The notes under the pieces: model-generated
What the model was told of the DNA's origin: nothing
Databases searched by the model: none
The model's input: only the letters and a program-made list of their open reading frames with translations
Assembly (NCBI RefSeq): GCF_018408575.1
Contig: NZ_AP023418.1
Span: 2,136,415-2,200,414 of the forward strand
Reading direction: 5' to 3'
Origin: Vescimonas coprocola
GTDB taxonomy: Bacteria; Bacillota; Clostridia; Oscillospirales; Oscillospiraceae
Length of the DNA stretch: 64,000 nt
Position numbers and translations under genes: made by a program
Shown: one piece after another, positions 45,752 through 59,635 of the stretch
How the letters are laid out: every line of letters begins with the position of its first letter
Numbering within the stretch: position 1 is the stretch's first letter

Positions 45752-45780
45752 ATTATAACGAGAACAAACGTTCGAGTCAA
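45752..45780 (-). promoter_or_regulatory. Promoter with LexA/DinR box in its spacer
   Basis: Minus strand TTGACT (45775-45780), 17 bases, TATAAT (45752-45757). The spacer contains CGAACGTTTGTTCT (45761-45774), with perfect GAAC-N4-GTTC half-sites. A repressor bound there would block polymerase, so the unit reading toward tnpW and the recombinase should be SOS-inducible. Confidence 0.75.
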
Positions 45781-45839
45781 TGCGATTATGAGAGGAAGAA
45801 CAAGCTCAGCAAGTGTAGCTACACTTGCGAAAAACGGCG

Positions 45840-45965
45840 TGGGTTGACCGGGATTTCCTTGCAGAGCAGCAAGCAAATCCGGTGAGTACCCACACCGAAA
45901 AAACAGGGCGTTCCGGCTAACCGCCGAAACGCCCTGTTTTCATTTTTGGAATAGTCCCAAGCCCT
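45840..45965. other. oriT-like module of the third element with a bidirectional terminator
   Basis: CAGCAAGCAAATCCGGTGAG followed by tacccacaccg (inverted repeat CGGTG/CACCG), a 13-bp stem AAAACAGGGCGTT/AACGCCCTGTTTT (45900-45940) and ttttggaatagtcccaagcc. The same order of elements occurs at 20216-20383 and 30562-30685. Confidence 0.5.
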
Positions 45966-45990
45966 TATGTTTGTGAAAAATTACGAAAGC

Positions 45991-46779
45991 TCACCAGCTA
46001 TACTCTGATAACTGGAATGTGTAGGATTCGCCGGGAGTAATGCCATAGATCACAACAGAGTCATCCTTGAATTTATCTCCGGCGCTCAGAGAAGATAGGT
46101 ATATATTGCCGGAGTCTACCAGATAACCCGCACTGTCATACAGCTTATAACTAATCATATCATACCCGGAATCACTGCTCCCGCTCTTCTTTTCTCCGGT
46201 AATCGTAATGGTCAGCTGCGGAGAATAGTCTTTGTCAAACGTAAACTCGGCTCCTTGAATTTGGATCACGGATGCCGTACTCCCCATGAAGTCTTTCACC
46301 TTCAGATCCAGCGGAAATGAATCAAACGTCACTTGAACATCTTCAATAGGCAAGCAATACAGAGCATCGCAGTTTGCTTCGTCAAACTGAACTGCGTTTT
46401 CCTTGTACACGGTGAAATAAACCTTCCCGCTTGCGGATTTTCCGGCTTTGATCTCAGAGGCAGGGATTCTCACATTGGCAAGATATTGCTCTCCGGCAGC
46501 TTGGCTGGAATAATAACTGAAATCATCAGTAGAAACGGACTTTGTACCAGCATAAACCTCTTCATCCGCATCATTTACGATTCGAATATCCACATCAACA
46601 TCGGCTGACAGGGACTTATCATTTTTATCAGCCAAACCAAAGAAAAGGCTGTAATCGCTTGTTCCCTCGTTATACTGGAAAGACCAGCTTTTCAGTGTTT
46701 CAACACGGGATGCTGACGATCCGCACCCACTCAGCAACAATGCAATTACAAGTCCCCACATAAGAAAGGATCGTTTCAT
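45991..46779 (-). CDS. Lipoprotein of unknown function
   Basis: 262 residues. Signal peptide MKRSFLMWGLVIALLLSGCG with a lipobox (LLSGC, Cys at 19), then a beta-rich exported region: SWSFQYNEGTSDYSLFFGLA, VDVDIRIVNDADEEVYAGTK, LANVRIPASEIKAGKSASGK, and a second similar unit (FTFDKDYSPQLTITITGEKK, ISYKLYDSAGYLVDSGNIYL). The two halves look like tandem Ig-like or FxLYD-type sandwiches. No family recognised with confidence. It overlaps the Cys-rich protein gene by four bases, so the two are co-translated. Confidence 0.75.
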   Translation of the reverse strand: MKRSFLMWGLVIALLLSGCGSSASRVETLKSWSFQYNEGTSDYSLFFGLADKNDKSLSADVDVDIRIVNDADEEVYAGTKSVSTDDFSYYSSQAAGEQYLANVRIPASEIKAGKSASGKVYFTVYKENAVQFDEANCDALYCLPIEDVQVTFDSFPLDLKVKDFMGSTASVIQIQGAEFTFDKDYSPQLTITITGEKKSGSSDSGYDMISYKLYDSAGYLVDSGNIYLSSLSAGDKFKDDSVVIYGITPGESYTFQLSEYSW

Positions 46780-47927
46780 TTCTGCGTCTCCTTATCTGTC
46801 TGTGCCTTTATTGCATGGAACATTTCTTGTTCGAGCAAATGCTTTTGCTTTGGATCCATCATGCAGTAATTGCGATTGCACCGCTCGCTTAGAAAGCAAG
46901 TCTCGCAGATAAGCTGTTTAACTTCCTGCATAATCAGTTCATCATCGCTGGGAAGCTCGTAGGCTTCGATCTTTTGGATGCCTGTCGGGTTACGCAGTCC
47001 GTAATCAATCAGTTTTCCATTTCCGGTTTTTACATAGCGGTAGACCTCGGCGCAGAACGAAACACTGTCACCAACGGCGCACTCTTCAAAGCCGGATTTG
47101 TCCATCCAGACGTGATCCTCTTTATCATCAAACATTGTCCCATCGGTGTACATTCCACTAATGAAGATCCGCTTGAAGCAAATATGTTTTGGATTGACTT
47201 TCTCAATCTGTCCTTTGAATTCAAGCAGATAATTAAATATGCCGTTTGCAAATCCGGAACGATAAGCGTGCCCTAAAGAAGCAAGCTGGACATCCAGATA
47301 TTCATCATAGGACATCTTTTCTGCGCCAACGACATCCTTACGAGAATCCGGATTGAAAAATACGAGGCCGTCTTCTTCATCTACGCATGTATCTTCTCCA
47401 TAATTGATTGCCAAAAGCGATTCTTCATCTGGATACTTGGCAATCAGAGCAGCGGCTTTTTTGAGCCGATCCTGCCGCTTTTGCCTTTCGCAGCGTTCGC
47501 ACTCATGCTGCTCCGCAAGAATGCGATCCTCTATGTGTCTGCTTTCGGCTTTTGTCAGCAACGGCGATAAATGGTCAACGCAATCGTAATCTCTATTTTC
47601 CATGCGTGTTTTGAAGCGGACAAGAATCTCTTTCAGTTCCTGAGCAGACAGATACCTCGCTTTGTCAATAGAACAGCTATGGTAACACCCTGTGTTTATG
47701 TTGCCATGCCCATCGCCGTACATAATGGCGGTATTCCATGGGCAAAAATAATGCTCTTTCTGGACGAGCCTTCCTCGCTTCAAGCCCTCCTCAAATTCCG
47801 GAAAGACCGCTGGATTGCCGCAGCCTTCGTGATCCTCCACCCAAAATCCGGAAGGACCCTTGTCCGCGTGGCGGATCATCACATTGATTGCATCGACCAT
47901 AGCCTTTTTCGTTTGTTTGTCATTCAT
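46776..47927 (-). CDS. Cysteine-rich protein of unknown function
   Basis: 383 residues, cytoplasmic by composition. Cysteine groups: CGNP, YFCPWN, GCYHSCSID near the N-terminus; CERCERQKRQ in the middle; and CETCFLSERCNRNYCMMDP at the C-terminus. These could bind zinc or iron-sulfur. A central beta-rich stretch (HICFKRIFISGMYTDGTMFD, VGDSVSFCAEVYRYVKTGNG) resembles an OB-like fold. I do not recognise the family. It precedes the lipoprotein gene with an ATGA overlap. Lower GC than the flanking core genes suggests acquisition with the third element. Confidence 0.7.
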   Translation of the reverse strand: MNDKQTKKAMVDAINVMIRHADKGPSGFWVEDHEGCGNPAVFPEFEEGLKRGRLVQKEHYFCPWNTAIMYGDGHGNINTGCYHSCSIDKARYLSAQELKEILVRFKTRMENRDYDCVDHLSPLLTKAESRHIEDRILAEQHECERCERQKRQDRLKKAAALIAKYPDEESLLAINYGEDTCVDEEDGLVFFNPDSRKDVVGAEKMSYDEYLDVQLASLGHAYRSGFANGIFNYLLEFKGQIEKVNPKHICFKRIFISGMYTDGTMFDDKEDHVWMDKSGFEECAVGDSVSFCAEVYRYVKTGNGKLIDYGLRNPTGIQKIEAYELPSDDELIMQEVKQLICETCFLSERCNRNYCMMDPKQKHLLEQEMFHAIKAQTDKETQK

Positions 47928-48505
47928 AACCCAAACCTCCGTTAATAAGTGCCGCCAGACAGCGACCTGACATGTTAACGTGGCCTTTTAGAGCTTTTAT
48001 GGAAATTATAGCATGTTTCTTTGTGCTTGTCTATCCTACTTACTCGGCAGGACAGGCGAAAACAGTTTTCAAATTCAGAGGTTTCTATCGCTGTAAATGA
48101 TGTGCTGCTTATGGAAAGGGATCCCACTGTTCATTGGATGGTGAATAACTAATTGTAACCATGCAATAGCGAATGGAACGGTGAGCGCAGTACACAGATT
48201 GCAGAAGCGCGGAATAAGGGACAAAATTATCGTTTCCGCAAACTTCTTTCCTATCCTCACAAGGATTGGTTTGAGTGAGAGATTTCTGACTACTTTTCTG
48301 AAAGATGATATCAGAAGTACCCTTATGAAACAGGTTGGAAATCGGCATTTAACTGACCTATGAGCTGTACTTGTGCAAGGGCATGGACGCATCGTTGCCC
48401 ATGATTTTTGCGTTGCTCACAGGGAAGCTAATTCCGGATTATCGACCTTAAATCGTACAAAATCCATCCTATCCATCTACCATCAACAAAGGCAACTGCA
48501 AAAGC
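47928..48505. other. Non-coding AT-rich stretch before rpoC
   Basis: No gene, promoter or repeat that I can support. Only short unrelated open frames without ribosome binding sites. Probably the decayed right end of the third element. Confidence 0.5.
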
Positions 48506-48540
48506 AAAGGGGCATGTGCCTTAATGACACATACCCCTTT
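48506..48540 (-). terminator. Terminator of the rpoBC operon
   Basis: AAAGGGGCATGTG pairs with CACATACCCCTTT (one mismatch), followed on the minus strand by T-rich sequence. It lies 110 bases beyond the rpoC stop. Confidence 0.75.
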
Positions 48541-48649
48541 TGTCAGCAACCCTTGTCCGGCAACTGCCATAGTATTTGTTTCTCAAAACCTGTTTTATGG
48601 ACAGCTACCCCAGGGAACGCTCTTTTCAGTACGTTATGATAGGGATCGC

Positions 48650-52372
<3,723 letters not shown>

Positions 52373-52393
52373 AGTATGCTGCTCCTCCTGTCC

Positions 52394-55300
52394 TTAAAAT
52401 TCTTCCCCGTCGCCGTCGTAGGAAGCGTCCACTTCCTCGTCGGCCACGTAGTCAAAGCCCGCATCCGCCAGCTCGTTGTCGTCGGCATAGCGGTTCTGGC
52501 GCTCGTCGTCGGCATCCATCCGGGCCAGATTGAAGGTATCCAGAGCGTCCTCGTCCTCCTTCAGCTCGATCTGGTTGCCGTCCTCGTCCAGCACCTGAAT
52601 ATCCAGGCACAGGGACTGCAGCTCCTTCACCAGCACCTTGAAGGACTCCGGCACGCCGGGGGTCGGCACGTTGTGGCCCTTGACGATGGCCTCATAGGTC
52701 CGGACACGGCCCGTCACATCGTCGGACTTGACGGTGAGGATCTCCTGCAGGGTGTAGCTGGCGCCGTAGGCCTCCAGCGCCCACACCTCCATCTCACCGA
52801 AGCGCTGGCCGCCGAACTGGGCCTTGCCGCCCAGGGGCTGCTGGGTCACCAGAGAGTAGGGGCCGGTGGAACGGGCGTGGATCTTATCATCCACCAGATG
52901 GTGCAGCTTCAGGAAGTACACATAGCCCACCGTGACCTTGTTGTCAAAGCGCTCGCCGGTGCGGCCGTCGTACAGCCAGCTCTTGCCCTCCGGGTCCAGA
53001 CCCGCCAGCTGCAGGGCCTCGGAAATATCCTTATCGGTGGCGCCGTCGAAAATGGGGGTGGCCACCTTCCAGCCCAGCGTCTTGGCGGCATAGCCCAGAT
53101 GGACCTCCAGCACCTGACCGATGTTCATACGGGAGGGAACGCCCAGAGGATTCAGCACGATATCCAGCGGCGTGCCGTCGGGCAGGAAGGGCATATCCTC
53201 CTGAGGCAGCACACGGGACACGACGCCCTTGTTGCCGTGACGGCCGGCCATCTTGTCGCCCACCTGGATCTTGCGGCGCTGAGCGATGTAGACACGGACC
53301 ACCTGATTCACGCCCGGCCCCAGCTCGTCGCCGTTTTCACGGGTAAATACCTTGGCATCCACGATGATGCCGCTCTCGCCGTGAGGCACCTTCAGGGAGG
53401 TATCACGCACCTCACGGGCCTTCTCACCGAAGATGGCCCGCAGCAGGCGCTCCTCAGCGGTGAGGTCGGTCTCACCCTTGGGGGTGACCTTACCCACCAG
53501 AATGTCCCCGGCGTGGACCTCGGCGCCCACCCGGATGATGCCCCGCTCGTCCAGATCCTTCAGAGCATCCTCGCCCACGTTGGGGATGTCACGGGTGATC
53601 TCCTCAGGCCCCAGCTTGGTGTCACGGGCGTCGATCTCATATTCCTCGATATGAATGGAGGTATACACATCCTCCTTCACCAGCCGCTCGTTGAGCAGCA
53701 CGGCGTCCTCGTAGTTGTAGCCTTCCCACGTCATGAAGCCCACCAGAATGTTGCGGCCCAGAGCGATCTCGCCCTCCTGCGTGGCAGGGCCGTCAGCCAG
53801 CACCGTGGGATCGTCGCCGCCGTGGACCCGCTCGCCCACGGAAACGATGGGCTTCTGGTTGATGCAGGTGCCGTGGTTGGAGCGCAGGAACTTGATGAGC
53901 TTATAGTCCTTGGTCTCGCCGGCGTCATACTTGACGGACACGTTGGTAGCGTCCACCTTGGTGACGATACCGTCGCCCTCGGCCAGCACCGCCACAGCGG
54001 AGTCCAGGCAGATCTTGTGCTCCATACCGGTGCCCACGATGGGGGCCTCCGGCCGCAGCAGAGGCACGGCCTGCCGCTGCATATTGGCACCCATCAGCGC
54101 ACGGTTGGCGTCGTCGTTGGGCAGGAAGGGGATCATGGCCGTAGCGATGGACACCATCATACGGGGGGAGATGTCCATATAGTCCACGTACTCCGGCTCC
54201 ACCTGAATGGTCTCGTCCTGATGGCGGCAGGTGATACGGGGCCCGATGAGGCAGCCGTTCTCGTCCACCGGCTCGGCGGCCTGGCAGACGATGTACTGAT
54301 CCTCCACGTCGGCGGTCATATAGGTGATCTCGTCGGTGACACGGCCGGAGGGATGCTCTACCCGGCGGAAGGGGGCCTCGATAAAACCGTACTCGTTGAC
54401 CCGTGCATAGGTGGCCAGATAGGAGATCAGGCCGATGTTGGGGCCTTCAGGCGTCTCGATGGGGCACATACGGCCATAGTGGCTGTAATGCACGTCACGG
54501 ACCTCCATGTTGGCACGCTCACGGGACAGGCCGCCGGGGCCCAGAGCGGACAGACGCCGCTTGTGGGTCAGCTCCGCCAAGGGGTTGGTCTGATCCATGA
54601 ACTGGCTCAGGGGGCTGGAGCCGAAGAACTCCTTGATGGCCGCCGTAACGGGCCGGATGTTGATGAGGCTCTGGGGCGTGACGATATCCAGATCCTGAAT
54701 GGTCATGCGCTCCCGGATGACACGCTCCATGCGGCTAAAGCCGATGCGGAACTGGTTTTGCAGCAGCTCGCCCACGCAGCGCAGGCGGCGGTTGCCCAGA
54801 TGGTCGATATCATCCTTGTTGACCAGTCCGTGGGCCAGAGCGTTCATATAGTTGATGGAGGCCAGAATGTCGTCCACGATGATGTGCTTGGGCACCAGAT
54901 CGTCGGCGTGGAGCCTGCACTGCTCCATCAGCTCCTCGCCGCTGTACTGGCCCAGCAGCTCCTGCAGCACGTCGAAGCGCACCCGCTCCTTGATGCCGCA
55001 GCACTCCTTGGGATCGAAATCCACGTAGCGGCTCATGTCGCACATCCGGTTGGTGAACACCCGGATCACATCGCCGCTGTCCAGCTTCACGGAGACCTCC
55101 GCCACGCCGATGGCGTCCAGCTCCCGGCACTCTGCGCCGGTGAGGACGTGGCCCTCGTCGAAGAGGATCTCGCCGGTGGCGGGATCGGCCACAGGCATAG
55201 CCAGCTGCTGGCCCTTGGCCAGCGTCCACAGGGTCAGCTTCTTATTGAATTTATACCGGCCCACGATGCTCAGATCGTACCGCCGGGGATCGAAGAACAG

Positions 55301-56080
55301 GTTCTGCATCAGGGTCTCGGCGGAGTCCAGCGTGGGGGGCTCGCCGGGACGCAGCTTGCGGTAGATCTCCAGCATGGCGTCCTCATACGTCTTGCAGGCG
55401 TCCTTCTCCAGAGTCACCACGATGCGGGGATCGTCACCGAAGCGGTCCATGATCTCGCTGTCAGTCTTGAGGCCCAGCGCACGGATCAGGCAGGTGATGG
55501 GCAGCTTCCGGTTCTTATCGATGCGGACCCAGAACACCTCGCTGGTGTCGGTCTCGTACTCCAGCCATGCGCCACGGTAGGGAATGACGGTGGAGGTCAG
55601 CAGGGGCAGATCGGTCTTGAGGTCGATCTCCTTGCCGTAGTAGATGCCGGGGGAGCGGACGATCTGGCTGACCACCACACGCTCGGCGCCGTTGATGACA
55701 AAGGTGCCGGAGTGGGTCATCAGGGGGAAATCACCCATGAAGATCTCCTGCTCCTTGATTTCGCCCGTCTCCTTGTTCCGCAGCCGCACGCTGACCTTCA
55801 TGGGGGCGGCATACGTGGCGTCACGGGCCTTGCACTCCTCCACGTCATACTTGGGCTTCTCGTCCATGCTGTAATCGATAAAGCTCAGCTCCAGATTACC
55901 GGCATAGTCCGTGATGGAGGCTACGTCCGCAAACACCTCCCGCAGGCCGGTGTCCAGAAACCACTTGTAGGATTTCTTCTGGATCTCCAGCAGGTCGGGC
56001 ATCGCCATGACTTCCTCGTGTCTGGCAAAATTCTTTCGCAGGGTCTTGCCATAGTACTTGTCCTTGGCCATCTTCAACAC
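52394..56080 (-). CDS. rpoB: DNA-directed RNA polymerase subunit beta
   Basis: 1228 residues. Seen: [20 protein letters not shown], rifampicin-pocket segment [20 protein letters not shown] with [36 protein letters not shown], and the C-terminal [20 protein letters not shown] and [20 protein letters not shown]. The rifampicin region reads as wild type by eye. Start uncertain within three codons: GTG 56080, TTG 56077 or ATG 56071; AAAGG is best spaced for the first two. rplL does not precede it; metG does. Confidence 0.98.
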   Translation of the reverse strand: MLKMAKDKYYGKTLRKNFARHEEVMAMPDLLEIQKKSYKWFLDTGLREVFADVASITDYAGNLELSFIDYSMDEKPKYDVEECKARDATYAAPMKVSVRLRNKETGEIKEQEIFMGDFPLMTHSGTFVINGAERVVVSQIVRSPGIYYGKEIDLKTDLPLLTSTVIPYRGAWLEYETDTSEVFWVRIDKNRKLPITCLIRALGLKTDSEIMDRFGDDPRIVVTLEKDACKTYEDAMLEIYRKLRPGEPPTLDSAETLMQNLFFDPRRYDLSIVGRYKFNKKLTLWTLAKGQQLAMPVADPATGEILFDEGHVLTGAECRELDAIGVAEVSVKLDSGDVIRVFTNRMCDMSRYVDFDPKECCGIKERVRFDVLQELLGQYSGEELMEQCRLHADDLVPKHIIVDDILASINYMNALAHGLVNKDDIDHLGNRRLRCVGELLQNQFRIGFSRMERVIRERMTIQDLDIVTPQSLINIRPVTAAIKEFFGSSPLSQFMDQTNPLAELTHKRRLSALGPGGLSRERANMEVRDVHYSHYGRMCPIETPEGPNIGLISYLATYARVNEYGFIEAPFRRVEHPSGRVTDEITYMTADVEDQYIVCQAAEPVDENGCLIGPRITCRHQDETIQVEPEYVDYMDISPRMMVSIATAMIPFLPNDDANRALMGANMQRQAVPLLRPEAPIVGTGMEHKICLDSAVAVLAEGDGIVTKVDATNVSVKYDAGETKDYKLIKFLRSNHGTCINQKPIVSVGERVHGGDDPTVLADGPATQEGEIALGRNILVGFMTWEGYNYEDAVLLNERLVKEDVYTSIHIEEYEIDARDTKLGPEEITRDIPNVGEDALKDLDERGIIRVGAEVHAGDILVGKVTPKGETDLTAEERLLRAIFGEKAREVRDTSLKVPHGESGIIVDAKVFTRENGDELGPGVNQVVRVYIAQRRKIQVGDKMAGRHGNKGVVSRVLPQEDMPFLPDGTPLDIVLNPLGVPSRMNIGQVLEVHLGYAAKTLGWKVATPIFDGATDKDISEALQLAGLDPEGKSWLYDGRTGERFDNKVTVGYVYFLKLHHLVDDKIHARSTGPYSLVTQQPLGGKAQFGGQRFGEMEVWALEAYGASYTLQEILTVKSDDVTGRVRTYEAIVKGHNVPTPGVPESFKVLVKELQSLCLDIQVLDEDGNQIELKEDEDALDTFNLARMDADDERQNRYADDNELADAGFDYVADEEVDASYDGDGEEF

Positions 56081-56322
56081 TCACGCCTTTCTTTTAGCTT
56101 TTTAACATCCTCTTACACATCCACGCCGCCTGTCCCGGCCTCCGCAGGGGCCGTCTCCGGCACAGGCTCTCCCTCGCCGTGAGGGCGCCGCCTTCGTCGT
56201 GATACGCACGGGTCAGTTGTCCGTTTTCTGCCGTTCCCGCTTGTAATTTCCGCCGAAAGCTGGTATCATACACTTACGGATGAGATGGGAATATGGCCCC
56301 ACTATCCGAATATAAGCGTCTT

Positions 56323-56351
56323 ATTGTACCAAATGTGTCTGCGTTTGTCAA
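56323..56351 (-). promoter_or_regulatory. rpoBC promoter
   Basis: Minus strand TTGACA (56346-56351), 17 bases, TACAAT (56323-56328), nearly consensus. The leader to rpoB is about 240 bases and shows no strong structure. This stretch (56081-56496) otherwise contains only the metG terminator. Confidence 0.85.
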
Positions 56352-56433
56352 CCCCTTCCGACCCGATTTTTCTTCGGGCCGGTTTTTTTGCTGCCGCAGA
56401 CCGGAAAATGCCCCGCACAAGCACATATAAATA

Positions 56434-56466
56434 ACAGGCGGGCAGCCCGATGGGCCGCCCGCCTGT
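56434..56466 (-). terminator. Terminator after metG
   Basis: ACAGGCGGGCAGCCC pairs with GGGCCGCCCGCCTGT (one mismatch) around a three-base loop, followed on the minus strand by TATTTATAT. Confidence 0.75.
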
Positions 56467-56496
56467 TTGTTATTTATTATGATATCATATGGCGTC

Positions 56497-58461
56497 TCAG
56501 CACAGCTTGGCGCCGGCGGGGATAGCGTCGTCCAGCAGCAGCAGGTGCAGCTTCTCCTCCCCCCGCTCCTTGTGGACAGCGGAGATCAGCATCCCGCAGC
56601 TGGGGATGCCCATCATCTTCCGGGGCGGCAGGTTCAGAATGGCCACGGCGGTCTTACCAATGAGCTGCTCCGGCTCATAGTAGTGCCGGATGCCGGAGAG
56701 GATGACCCGATCCGTGCCGGAGCCGTCATCCAGCGTGAACTTCAGCAGCTTGTCGCTCTTTTTCACCGGCTCGCAGTTCTTGATCTTCACCGCCCGCAGA
56801 TCGGACTTGCAGAAGGTGTCGAAGTCCACCTTCTCCTCCGTGTAGGGCTCCACCTCCAGCGCCGGCAGCGCCGCCTTGCGCTGCTGAGCCTCCAGCTCCT
56901 CCAGCTCTGCCAGCGCCTTTTCGGCGTCGATACGGGGGAACAGAGCCTCGCCCTTATGGACCGTGGCGTCCGGGCGCAGGGAGCCCCATACGTTGGCCTT
57001 CTCCCATGTCCGGCAGCCCTCACAGGCGCCGATCTGGTCGAAGATCTTCTCGGCGCTCTCCGGCATAAAGGGCGTCAGCAGCGTAGCGCAGATGCGGATG
57101 GTCTCCAGCAGATGATACATCACCGTAGCCAGCCGCACCCGGTTGGCGGGATCCTTGGCCAGCGCCCACGGGGCGTTCTCGTCGATATACTTGTTGGCCC
57201 GCTGGATGGTCTTGAACACCTGCTCCAGCGCATTCTGGAACTGGAAGCGCTCCATCTCCGCCTCATAGCGATCCCGGAGGGTAGAGGCCATGGCCCTCAG
57301 CTCCGTATCCGGCTCGCCCTCCTGCCGCTCCGTGGGCAGGGTGCCGCCGAAGTACTTCTCCACCATGGCGGTGGTGCGGCTCACCAGATTGCCCAGATCG
57401 TTAGCCAGATCGATGTTGATGGTCTGGATCAGCAGCTCATTGGAGAAATTGCCGTCGCTGCCGAAGGGGAAGGTCCGCAGCAGGAAGAACCGCAGGGCAT
57501 CCACGCCGAACTTCTCCGCCAGCAGATAGGGATCCACCACATTGCCCTTGGACTTGGACATCTTGCCGCCGTCCAGCAGCAGCCAGCCGTGGCCGTAGAC
57601 CTTCTTGGGCAGGGGCATCTCCATGCTCATGAGCATGGCCGGCCAGATGATGGAGTGGAAGCGCACGATCTCCTTGCCCACGAAGTGGACATCGGCGGGC
57701 CAGTACTTCTCGTAGTCGTCATACTTGTCATTCAGGAAGCCCAGCGCCGTGGTGTAGTTGAACAGAGCGTCCACCCACACATAGACCACGTGGCCGGGGT
57801 CGAAGTCCACCGGGATGCCCCAGGAGAAGCTGGTGCGGCTGACGCACAGATCCTCCAGACCGGGCTTGATGAAGTTGTTGACCATCTCGTTGACACGGCT
57901 CCGGGGCTCCAGAAAATCCGTGTCCTCCAGCAGATGGCGCACCCGGTCGGCGTACTTGCTCAGCCGGAAGAAGTAGGCCTCCTCCTCGGCATCTGTCACC
58001 TCACGGCCGCAGTCGGGGCATTTGCCGTCCACCAGCTGGCTCTCGGTCCAGAAGCTCTCGCAGGGCTTGCAGTACTTGCCCCGGTAGGTCCCCTTATAGA
58101 TATCCCCCTTGTCATACATCCTCCGGAAGATCTTCTGGATGGAGGCCACATGATAGTCGTCGGTGGTGCGGATGAACCGGTCGTTGGAGATGTTCATCAG
58201 CTTCCATAGGTCGAGGATCCCTCTGGGGCCCTCCACGATCTCATCCAGAAACTCCTTGGGCGTCTTGCCTGCAGCCTTGGCCTTGTCCTCGATCTTCTGG
58301 CCATGCTCATCGGTGCCGGTGAGGAACATGACATCGCAGCCGGTGAGCCGCTTATAGCGGGCCATGGCGTCGGTGGCCACGGTGCAGTAGGTGTGTCCGA
58401 TGTGGAGCTTGTCGGAGGGGTAGTAAATAGGGGTAGTGATATAGAACTTCTTCTTTTCCAT
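56497..58461 (-). CDS. metG: Methionyl-tRNA synthetase
   Basis: 654 residues from the ATG at 58461 (AAGGAG upstream); the longer open frame to 58809 has no ribosome binding site and overlaps xth. Class I signature DKLHIGHTYCTVATDAMARY, zinc-knuckle cysteines (YCKPCESFW, CPDCGRE), KMSKS loop GGKMSKSKGNVVDPY, anticodon-binding domain, and a C-terminal EMAP/Trbp111-like tRNA-binding domain (about 555-654; LRAVKIKNCEPVKKSDKLLK, GLIGKTAVAIL-like IGKTAVAILNLPPRKMMGI). Attaches methionine to tRNA(Met). Confidence 0.96.
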   Translation of the reverse strand: MEKKKFYITTPIYYPSDKLHIGHTYCTVATDAMARYKRLTGCDVMFLTGTDEHGQKIEDKAKAAGKTPKEFLDEIVEGPRGILDLWKLMNISNDRFIRTTDDYHVASIQKIFRRMYDKGDIYKGTYRGKYCKPCESFWTESQLVDGKCPDCGREVTDAEEEAYFFRLSKYADRVRHLLEDTDFLEPRSRVNEMVNNFIKPGLEDLCVSRTSFSWGIPVDFDPGHVVYVWVDALFNYTTALGFLNDKYDDYEKYWPADVHFVGKEIVRFHSIIWPAMLMSMEMPLPKKVYGHGWLLLDGGKMSKSKGNVVDPYLLAEKFGVDALRFFLLRTFPFGSDGNFSNELLIQTINIDLANDLGNLVSRTTAMVEKYFGGTLPTERQEGEPDTELRAMASTLRDRYEAEMERFQFQNALEQVFKTIQRANKYIDENAPWALAKDPANRVRLATVMYHLLETIRICATLLTPFMPESAEKIFDQIGACEGCRTWEKANVWGSLRPDATVHKGEALFPRIDAEKALAELEELEAQQRKAALPALEVEPYTEEKVDFDTFCKSDLRAVKIKNCEPVKKSDKLLKFTLDDGSGTDRVILSGIRHYYEPEQLIGKTAVAILNLPPRKMMGIPSCGMLISAVHKERGEEKLHLLLLDDAIPAGAKLC

Positions 58462-58634
58462 GGGTGGATATCTCCTTTTCCGCCGTCCCGAATGGAAGGA
58501 CGGCTTAAAATTGCAGGCATAGAACCGCCATCGTCCGGGCAAAGAAAAAGCGCCGCAGCGGCGCACGGAGCCACGGGCCGGGACGATAGACACGTTCAGT
58601 TTATCCCATGCCGCCCGGTCTGTCAACCGCTTTG

Positions 58635-58663
58635 TTGCTTTTCCCGCGGAAACACGGTATAAT
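58635..58663 (+). promoter_or_regulatory. Promoter of the exonuclease III gene
   Basis: TTGCTT (58635-58640), 17 bases, TATAAT (58658-58663), 36 bases before the xth start. Confidence 0.75.
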
Positions 58664-58699
58664 ATCAGAAAATCCCGCCGAAAACAGGAGGAATCCCCC

Positions 58700-59467
58700 A
58701 TGAAGCTGGTAAGCTGGAACGTCAATGGCCTGCGGTCGTGCCTGACCAAGGGCTTTCTGGAATATGTGAAAAACGAGGACCCGGACATTCTCTGCCTGCA
58801 GGAGACCAAGCTCCAGCCGGAGCAGGCGGTGTTCGATCTGGAGGGCTATCACCGCTACTTCCACTCCGCCGATAAAAAAGGCTACTCCGGCACGGCGGTG
58901 CTGACCAAGGAGGAGCCCCTGTCCGTCACCTACGGCTTCGGAGCGGATATCCACCGCCACGAGGGCCGGGTCATCACGGCGGAGTACCCGGACTTCTATC
59001 TGGTGTGCTGCTATACCCCCAACAGTCAGGACGGGCTGAAGCGGCTCCCCTACCGGATGCAGTGGGAGGACGATCTGCGGGCGTATCTTCTGGAGCTGGA
59101 CGGGAAAAAGCCCGTGGTGTACTGCGGCGACCTGAACGTGGCCCATCAGGAGATGGACCTGAAAAATCCCAAGACCAACCGCCAAAACCCCGGCTTCTCC
59201 GACCAGGAGCGAGCGAAAATGACCCGGCTGCTGGAAAGCGGCTTTGCCGACACCTTCCGCACCCTGCACCCGGAGGAGGTCACCTACTCCTGGTGGAGCT
59301 ACCGCTTCCATGCACGGGAGAAGAACGCCGGCTGGCGCATCGACTACTTCATCGTGTCCCGGCGGCTGCTGCCCCGTGTGACGGACGCCGCCATCCGCAC
59401 GGAGGTCTACGGCAGCGACCACTGCCCCGTGGTCCTGCAGCTGGACACCTCCTCCGGGCAGGCGTAA
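58700..59467 (+). CDS. xth: Exodeoxyribonuclease III
   Basis: 255 residues. An EEP-fold nuclease of the ExoA/Xth type: SWNVNGLRSCL, ILCLQETKLQPEQ (catalytic Glu), YCGDLNVAHQEMDLKNPKTN (Asp and Asn), FRTLHPEEVTYSWWSYRFHA, WRIDYFIVSRRLL and the terminal GSDHCPVVLQL (Asp-His). It acts as an AP endonuclease and 3'-5' exonuclease in base-excision repair. AGGAGG precedes the ATG. Transcribed divergently from metG. Confidence 0.96.
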   Translation: MKLVSWNVNGLRSCLTKGFLEYVKNEDPDILCLQETKLQPEQAVFDLEGYHRYFHSADKKGYSGTAVLTKEEPLSVTYGFGADIHRHEGRVITAEYPDFYLVCCYTPNSQDGLKRLPYRMQWEDDLRAYLLELDGKKPVVYCGDLNVAHQEMDLKNPKTNRQNPGFSDQERAKMTRLLESGFADTFRTLHPEEVTYSWWSYRFHAREKNAGWRIDYFIVSRRLLPRVTDAAIRTEVYGSDHCPVVLQLDTSSGQA

Positions 59468-59555
59468 GTGCCGCTCGGCCTCCCGCCTGTCAATGCAGGC
59501 AAAAAATAAACAGGATTTCCTGCAAAAAAGTGCTGCAAAATGGTGAAAAATGCCA

Positions 59556-59584
59556 TTTACGGAGGTTTTGGCCGGTGTTATAAT
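59556..59584 (+). promoter_or_regulatory. Promoter of the butyrate kinase gene
   Basis: TTTACG (59556-59561), 17 bases, TATAAT (59579-59584), 51 bases before the start codon. Confidence 0.65.
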
Positions 59585-59635
59585 CGATTCGTTAAAAAAA
59601 GAGCAAACGATACACGCATACAGGAGGTATGTCTT

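Noticed and set aside
45490..45885. 131-codon plus-strand frame in the third element leader
   Set aside because: Runs across the LexA-type promoter of the opposite strand and has no ribosome binding site.
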